Shown: piece by piece, positions 57,610-62,763 of the stretch
How positions within the stretch are numbered: position 1 is the first letter of the stretch
Layout: each line of letters begins with the position of its first letter
DNA from: Aromatoleum diolicum
GTDB taxonomy: Bacteria > Pseudomonadota > Gammaproteobacteria > Burkholderiales > Rhodocyclaceae
Direction of reading: 5' to 3'
NCBI RefSeq assembly: GCF_012910955.1
Contig: NZ_WTVQ01000027.1
Coordinates: forward strand, 1 to 62,763
Length of the DNA: 62,763 nucleotides
Program-made: the position numbers and the translations under genes
Notes under the pieces: model-generated
What the model saw: only the letters and a program-made list of their open reading frames with translations
Told to the model about the DNA's origin: nothing
Database searches by the model: none

Positions 57610-59586
57610 TCAAGCGGCCTGTTTGCCGGCCTGCGGGGTGAAGGTCTTCGCCTCCTCGATGCGCAGATCGGCCGTAATCCGGCCCTCGCGCCCGTCTTCG
57701 TATTTCACGACCGTCTCGATGCGCTGCGTCTTGCGCCCCTCGAACAGCGCTTCGATCAGCACTGCATACCGTTCAGCGACGAAGTTGCGCCGCACCTTGC
57801 GCGTGCGTGTCAGCTCGCCGTCATCGGCGTCGAGTTCCTTGTGCAGGATCAGGAAGCGCTTGATCTGCGAGCCACTCATCTTGGGATCGATGGCGAGATC
57901 GGCATTCACCTTCTCGACGCAATCGCGGATCAGGTCATACACCGCGGATTGCGCGGCGAGATCGGTATAGCCCGAGTACGCCATGCCCTTGCGCTCGGCC
58001 CAGTTGCCCACCGCCTCGAGGTCGATGTTGATGAAGGCGGTGACACACTCGCGGCCGTTGCCGAAGGTGACCACTTCCTTGATGTACTGGAAGAACTTCA
58101 GCTTGTTCTCGATATAGTTCGGCGCGAACATGGAGCCGTCGGTGAGCTTGCCGACGTCCTTGGCACGGTCGATGATCTTCAGGTGCCCGTCCTCGTCGAA
58201 GAAGCCCGCGTCGCCGGTCATGAAGTAACCGTCGGCGTTGATCGATTCGGCGGAGGCATCCGGGCGCTTGTAGTAGGCCTTCAGCAACATCGGCCCCTTC
58301 ACCAGGATCTCGCCATTGTCGGCGAGCTTGACCTCGACGAAAGGCGCCGGCTTGCCGACGGAGTCGAGCTTGATTTCGCCGTCCGGCTGCAGGCACACGT
58401 ACGCGCAGGTCTCGGTCTGGCCGTAAAGCTGTTTCAGGTTCACGCCGATCGAACGATAGAAGCGGAACAGGTCCGGCCCGATCGCCGCGCCGGCCGTGTA
58501 GGCAACGCGGATGCGGCTCATGCCGAGCACATTCTTCAGCGGGCCATACACCAGCAGGTTGCCGAGCCAGTACTGCAGGCGGTCGCCGGCGGAAACCGGC
58601 TTGCCGTCGAGGATGTCGGCGCCGCAACGGCGGGCGACGTCCATGAAATGCTGGAAGGCCTTGCGCTTGATCGCGCTCGCGTCCTCCATGCGGATCATCA
58701 CCTGGGTCAGCAGGTTCTCGAACACGCGCGGCGGGGCGAAATAATAGGTCGGGCCGATCTCGCGCAGATCGGTCATTACCGTCTCACCCGATTCCGGACA
58801 GTTGATCGTGAATCCGGTCAGCATGGCCTGGGCGAAGGAGAACAGGTGGTCACCGACCCACGCCATCGGCAGGTAGGACAGGATGTCTTCCTGGTCGGTC
58901 AGCTTGTCGAAGCCCGCGCCGCCCGTCGCCGCGGCGATGAAGGCGGCGTGAGTCTGGCAGACGCCCTTGGGCTTGCCCGTGGTGCCGGACGTATACAGCA
59001 TCACCGAGATGTCGTCGGTCGCGCCCTTGTCGATCTCGGCGTTGAGGAAATCGGTGTGATTGCCGTCATGGATGCGTCCCATCTCCTGCAGCGCATCCAG
59101 CCCCATCAGCAGCGGCTGGCTGTAATGACGCATGCCGCGCGGGTCGTCGTAGATCACGTGCGCGAGCAAGGGCGCCTCGGCGGCGATCTCGAGCATCTTG
59201 TCGACCTGCTCCTGATCCTCGACCACCGCAAACTTGATCTCGGCGTCGTGCAGCACGTAGATCATTTCCTGCGCCACCGCATCCTGATAGAGCATCACCG
59301 GAATGCCGCCGAGGCACTGGCACGCTGCCACCGACCAGTACAGCCGCGGGCGGTTGTCACCGATGATCGCCAGTCGGTCGCCGCGCTTGAAGCCCAGTTC
59401 CGCGAGCCCGCAGGCAATCGCCCGCACGTTCTGCGCAACTTCGGCCCAGTTGTAGGTCTGCCAGATGCCGTATGCCTTCTCGCGCATCGCCGGCCGTTTC
59501 GGCCGCACGGCGGCGTGATGCATCAACAGCCGCGGAAATGTATCGAGTGCGGCCGCGTGCGCGGCTTGCCCGTTTCTGTCGGACAT
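57610..59586 (-). CDS. Long-chain acyl-CoA synthetase (AMP-forming)
   Basis: This is a 658-residue ANL-superfamily enzyme that activates a carboxylic acid to acyl-CoA via acyl-AMP. Motifs are the P loop MLYTSGTTGKPKGVCQTHAA (about residue 190), LKQLYGQTETCAYVCLQPDG, YFMTGDAGFFDEDGHLKIID and RAKDVGKLTDGSMFAP. The large insertion before the GQTE motif is typical of the long-chain (FadD15-like) branch. GGAGGAGG precedes the ATG at 59586. It is the first gene of the liv cluster. The real substrate may be an aryl or branched acid rather than a fatty acid. Confidence 0.92.
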   Translation of the reverse strand: MSDRNGQAAHAAALDTFPRLLMHHAAVRPKRPAMREKAYGIWQTYNWAEVAQNVRAIACGLAELGFKRGDRLAIIGDNRPRLYWSVAACQCLGGIPVMLYQDAVAQEMIYVLHDAEIKFAVVEDQEQVDKMLEIAAEAPLLAHVIYDDPRGMRHYSQPLLMGLDALQEMGRIHDGNHTDFLNAEIDKGATDDISVMLYTSGTTGKPKGVCQTHAAFIAAATGGAGFDKLTDQEDILSYLPMAWVGDHLFSFAQAMLTGFTINCPESGETVMTDLREIGPTYYFAPPRVFENLLTQVMIRMEDASAIKRKAFQHFMDVARRCGADILDGKPVSAGDRLQYWLGNLLVYGPLKNVLGMSRIRVAYTAGAAIGPDLFRFYRSIGVNLKQLYGQTETCAYVCLQPDGEIKLDSVGKPAPFVEVKLADNGEILVKGPMLLKAYYKRPDASAESINADGYFMTGDAGFFDEDGHLKIIDRAKDVGKLTDGSMFAPNYIENKLKFFQYIKEVVTFGNGRECVTAFINIDLEAVGNWAERKGMAYSGYTDLAAQSAVYDLIRDCVEKVNADLAIDPKMSGSQIKRFLILHKELDADDGELTRTRKVRRNFVAERYAVLIEALFEGRKTQRIETVVKYEDGREGRITADLRIEEAKTFTPQAGKQAA

Positions 59587-60058
59587 ACCACCTCCTCCTT
59601 CGGTTTTATCCTTCGTCTCCATCCCGGCCCTTGCTTGTAAGTATTGGGTACGGGGGCGTGGCGCAATCGTGTGCGCCGGAGCGTCTATCGGGCCACGGGT
59701 ACCGTGGCGCGCGCTCTTGTCTGCCTGCAGTGTCGCAAGCCATGTTTGCGCAACTGTTTGCGAAATGTAGTCAATTGTTGCAGCTCACCACATCGCCATC
59801 CCGGACCGTCACATCCGCCTTCACAAGCCGAGGGCCGAACAGGCCGTTGCGCCGAATCGCAGACAGGGGGCCGCCGTCCTTGCCGCCAGTACAATCCATT
59901 TGGACAATCGAATTGCATCCGCCCGAGCACTTTTTGCGGTCACCCGTTGTCTGCATTTCGGCGGACGGCTTCTCCCGTGTGCAGCATTTGTCACGGCGCG
60001 CTACCGGAGCACCAAACCTGCGCCCTCACCTTCAACCTCCTCACCTGCGTACCGATTC
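59587..60058 (-). other. Divergent intergenic region, acyl-CoA synthetase / Kef antiporter
   Basis: I see no protein-like gene in these 472 nt. Candidate control sites are CCACGG-GTA-CCGTGG (59693-59707) and two GTTTGCG copies 12 bp apart (59744-59750 and 59756-59762), the first inside the palindrome TTGCGCAA. TTGACT occurs on the minus strand near 59770-59775, but no good -10 follows at the right distance. Presumably it contains promoters for both flanking genes. Confidence 0.4.
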
Positions 60059-61795
60059 ATGCCCCATGACGTCTCACTGATCGCCACCCTCGCCACCGCC
60101 TTCGGCCTCGCACTGGTCCTCGGCTTCCTTGCCGAACGGCTGAAGCTTCCGGCCCTCGTTGGTTACCTGCTCACCGGCATCGTCATCGGGCCGGCGACGC
60201 CGGGCTTCGTCGCCGACGTCGGCATTGCGGCGCAACTGTCCGAGATCGGCGTGATGCTGCTGATGTTCGGCGTCGGCCTGCACTTCTCGCTCGACGATCT
60301 GCTCGCGGTGCGGCGCATCGCGCTGCCCGGCGCCGTCGTGCAGATGGGCGTCGCGACGGCACTGGGCATCGGCATGGCGTCGTGGTGGGGCTGGGGCTTC
60401 GGCGCAGCGCTGGTGTTTGGCTTGTCGCTGTCGTGCGCGAGCACCGTGGTGCTGCTGAAGGCGCTTGAGAGCCGGGGCGTGCTCGAATCGATGAACGGGC
60501 GCATCGCGGTCGGCTGGCTGGTCGTCGAGGATCTGGCGATGGTCATCGTGCTCGTGCTGCTGCCGCCGCTCGCGGGCATGCTCGGCGGCCGCATCGATGC
60601 CGTTGCAGGCGACGCGCCGCTGTGGCGCACCATCGGCCTTACGCTGTTACAGGTGGGCGCGTTCATCGCGCTGATGCTGCTCGCCGGCCGCAAGTCTCTG
60701 CCCTGGCTGTTGTGGCAAGTCGCTCGCACCGGCTCGCGCGAGCTGTTCACACTCGCCGTCGTCGCCGCGGCGGTCAGCATCGCATTCGGCGCGGCGGAGC
60801 TGTTCGGCGTGTCCTTCGCGCTCGGCGCCTTCTTCGCCGGCATGGTGATGCGCGAGTCGGAGTTCAGCCACCGCGCAGCCGAAGAATCGCTCCCGCTGCG
60901 CGACGCGTTCGCGGTGCTGTTCTTCGTCTCCGTCGGCATGCTGTTCGAGCCGCGCATCCTGATCGAGCAGCCGGCGCACGTGCTCGGCGTCGTCGCGATC
61001 ATCATCGCCGGCAAGGCAATCGCGGCGGCGGCCCTCGTACTGGTCTTCCGCTATCCGCTGAACACCGCATTCATCGTCGCCGCGAGTCTCGCGCAGATCG
61101 GCGAGTTTTCGTTCATCCTGGCTGGACTGGGCCTGTCGCTCGGACTGCTGCCTGCCGAAGGCCAGAGCATGATCCTCGCCGGAGCGCTGATCTCGATTGC
61201 GCTCAATCCCTTCGTCTTCGCGGCCGCGGAACCCGCACGCGCATGGGTGCTGGAACGTTCGGCCGTGGCCCGCCGCCTTGAGCACCGCGAAGATCCGCTC
61301 GCCGAACTGCCGCTGTCGACCGAGCGCAAGTATCTCGAAGGTCAGGTGGTACTGGTCGGTTATGGTCGCGTCGGCCGCCGCATTGCCGAAGCCCTGACCG
61401 CGCGCGGCGTTCCCTTCGTGATCGCGGAACAGAACCGCGAGCGCGTGGAGACGCTACGCAAGCAGGGCATGGCCGCCGTCTCGGGCGACGCCGCCGAACC
61501 CTCCGTGCTGATCCAGGCGCACATCGCGCATGCCGCAATGCTCGTCATCGCAACGCCCGACCCGCTCGACGTGCGCAAGATGGCCGACGTCGCACGCACG
61601 CTGAACCCGGATATCGAAATCGTGCTGCGCACGCATAGCGAGGAGGAGGCCGCACTCCTCGTCGACGAAGGCATCGGACGCGTGTTCTTTGGCGAAGAAG
61701 AGCTGGCAAGAGGGATGATGAACCACGTGTTGCAACGGTTTGCCCCGCCCGCAGAGCCGACCGGGAGCCATACCGGCCGGTCCGGTCACAGCTAG
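60059..61795 (+). CDS. Kef/YbaL-type monovalent cation:proton antiporter with RCK domain
   Basis: This 578-residue CPA2-family antiporter exchanges K+ or Na+ for protons. About 12 membrane helices span residues 1-390 (SLIATLATAFGLALVLGFLA, LPALVGYLLTGIVIGPATPG, FGVSFALGAFFAGMVMRESE). A cytosolic RCK_N/TrkA-N domain starts near residue 425 with VVLVGYGRVGRRIAEALTAR, a NAD-binding GxGxxG motif. ATG at 60059 (MPHDVSLIATLA) fits YbaL. An in-frame extension to 59900 is not hydrophobic and is rejected. No KefF/G ancillary subunit is adjacent. Confidence 0.92.
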   Translation: MPHDVSLIATLATAFGLALVLGFLAERLKLPALVGYLLTGIVIGPATPGFVADVGIAAQLSEIGVMLLMFGVGLHFSLDDLLAVRRIALPGAVVQMGVATALGIGMASWWGWGFGAALVFGLSLSCASTVVLLKALESRGVLESMNGRIAVGWLVVEDLAMVIVLVLLPPLAGMLGGRIDAVAGDAPLWRTIGLTLLQVGAFIALMLLAGRKSLPWLLWQVARTGSRELFTLAVVAAAVSIAFGAAELFGVSFALGAFFAGMVMRESEFSHRAAEESLPLRDAFAVLFFVSVGMLFEPRILIEQPAHVLGVVAIIIAGKAIAAAALVLVFRYPLNTAFIVAASLAQIGEFSFILAGLGLSLGLLPAEGQSMILAGALISIALNPFVFAAAEPARAWVLERSAVARRLEHREDPLAELPLSTERKYLEGQVVLVGYGRVGRRIAEALTARGVPFVIAEQNRERVETLRKQGMAAVSGDAAEPSVLIQAHIAHAAMLVIATPDPLDVRKMADVARTLNPDIEIVLRTHSEEEAALLVDEGIGRVFFGEEELARGMMNHVLQRFAPPAEPTGSHTGRSGHS

Positions 61796-61879
61796 GGATC
61801 TGCGCAACGCGTATCCGCTTCGGATGTTCGGGCGGCGAGGAGTCAGGTTCGTGACGCCGTATCGGGGAAAGCACGACGT

Positions 61880-61910
61880 AAAAAAAGAAGGGGGGCCTGC
61901 GCCCCCCTTC
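61880..61910 (-). terminator. Strong intrinsic terminator after the cytochrome b gene
   Basis: GAAGGGGGGC (61887-61896) and GCCCCCCTTC (61901-61910) form a perfect 10-bp stem with a 4-nt loop, followed on the minus strand by TTTTTTT (61880-61886). It lies 24 nt past the cytochrome b stop. It could also stop plus-strand transcripts from the Kef gene, though the T run is on the other side. Confidence 0.93.
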
Positions 61911-61933
61911 TTCATGAACGACTCACCCGCACA

Positions 61934-62761
61934 TCAAGCGCCGAAGAACCCCGTCACAACCAGCACCAGCAGCACCAGACCGATCGTGATCAGGGCCAGG
62001 CCGAGGATCACCGAGCTGACATGCATCGGCCGCGACGGCGCATCGACCAGATATTTCTCCAGCTCGCCCGATTCCACCAGACGCTGATAGTGCGCCGGGT
62101 GCTCGCGGGTGAACTCTTCCAGCGACTGCGTGCCGGTGAACATCACCACATCGGGCGGCGGCAGCTTGTCGGGGCGGAAGTGGTTGTTGAAGAAATGCAC
62201 CGTGAAGAGGAACACCGCCGCCAGGAAGGCTTCCTCGCCATGCACCAGGGTGCCGACGTTGAACACCCAGCCCGGCAGGAAGCTCGCCGTGACATGCGGG
62301 AAGGCCAGCATCAGGCCGCTCCAGCCGATGATGTTCACACCCCAGAACACCGCCCAGTAGTCGAACTTCTCGAAGTAGGTCCAGCGGTCGAAGTGCGGCC
62401 GCGGGCCCTTGCCGAAGAACCACTTGAACATGCCCACGCAGTCGGCAAGGTCCTTCCAGTTCGGAATCAGCGAATCCGGACCGAACCAGCGGAACTTGCG
62501 GTCGCGCAGCAGGCGCGACATCACGTAGACGAAGTGAATGAAGAAGATGCCGACGAACAGCGCCGCCGCGACACGGTGGATGAGGCCGAGGATTTTCGGG
62601 CCGCCTAGCGCCGCAGCCACCTTCGGTGCCCAGCTGCTGTCGGCGAAGAGCGCGGCGGTCCCGGTCAGCACCAGCGTCATCGTCACGAGCGCGAAGGCCA
62701 GGTGCGCAATGCGCCAGCCCCACGGGAAGCGCCGGAAGTGCTTCTCCGGAACAATGCCCAT
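61934..62761 (-). CDS. Cytochrome b membrane subunit (FdnI/thiosulfate reductase type), start near window edge
   Basis: This is a 275-residue di-haem cytochrome b of the formate dehydrogenase gamma / thiosulfate reductase group. It passes electrons between the quinone pool and a partner oxidoreductase. Candidate haem ligands lie in membrane helices: WRIAHLAFA (H20), LIHRVAAALFVGIFFIHFVY (H62, H75) and AVFLFTVHFFNNHFRP. SGLMLAFP and VHGEEAFLAA are family features. The ATG at 62759-62761 is only 2 nt from the window end, so the true start may lie outside. The catalytic partner is not in view. Confidence 0.85.
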   Translation of the reverse strand: MGIVPEKHFRRFPWGWRIAHLAFALVTMTLVLTGTAALFADSSWAPKVAAALGGPKILGLIHRVAAALFVGIFFIHFVYVMSRLLRDRKFRWFGPDSLIPNWKDLADCVGMFKWFFGKGPRPHFDRWTYFEKFDYWAVFWGVNIIGWSGLMLAFPHVTASFLPGWVFNVGTLVHGEEAFLAAVFLFTVHFFNNHFRPDKLPPPDVVMFTGTQSLEEFTREHPAHYQRLVESGELEKYLVDAPSRPMHVSSVILGLALITIGLVLLVLVVTGFFGA

Positions 62762-62763
62762 CG

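Overview
The window is high-GC DNA from a betaproteobacterium. The ribosomal gene order, the single-chain indolepyruvate:ferredoxin oxidoreductase, the PhaM-like protein and the LIV-type transporter with acyl/aryl-CoA ligases point to Rhodocyclales (Azoarcus/Aromatoleum/Thauera-like). That placement is inferred from gene content, not from a database search.

Layout. 1-4743: 5' end of an MFS transporter (minus strand), uvrA (plus), a small unknown protein (plus) and galE (minus). 4795-36966: one long minus-strand block for transcription and translation. Read 5' to 3' (right to left) it runs tRNA-Tyr, tRNA-Gly, tRNA-Thr, tuf, tRNA-Trp, secE, nusG, rplKAJL, rpoBC; then rpsL, rpsG, fusA, a second tuf; then the S10 cluster (rpsJ to rpsQ), the spc cluster (rplN to secY, infA, rpmJ) and the alpha cluster (rpsM, rpsK, rpsD, rpoA, rplQ). 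It is closed by a strong intrinsic terminator at 4795-4826. A near-consensus promoter with a GC-rich discriminator (36938-36966) starts the tRNA/tuf unit. Further promoter-like elements lie at the rpoC/rpsL, rpsJ/rplC and rpsQ/rplN junctions, each inside or against a GC-rich hairpin.

37140-48491: mostly plus-strand accessory genes. These are a D-lactate dehydrogenase-type flavoprotein, a fused indolepyruvate:ferredoxin oxidoreductase, a membrane-anchored methyltransferase, an orphan ParA-like ATPase, a signalling locus (divergent LuxR-type regulator, periplasmic binding protein, hybrid histidine kinase) and a PhaM-like granule protein.

48590-59586: minus-strand cluster with an AEC permease, an alpha-methylacyl-CoA racemase-like protein, an atypical PaaK-like ligase, a full LIV-type ABC transporter (F, K, M, H, G) and a long-chain acyl-CoA synthetase. 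This looks like uptake and CoA activation of an organic acid, possibly 2-methyl-branched or aromatic. 60059-62761: a Kef-type cation/proton antiporter (plus) and a cytochrome b membrane subunit (minus) at the window edge.

The most unexpected observation is that infA (IF-1), normally essential, carries a one-base deletion in an A run and is frameshifted as written. This is either a sequence error or a decayed copy. No CRISPR array, insertion sequence, phage gene or rRNA was seen. The accessory loci are unusual combinations of known families rather than a clearly new system.
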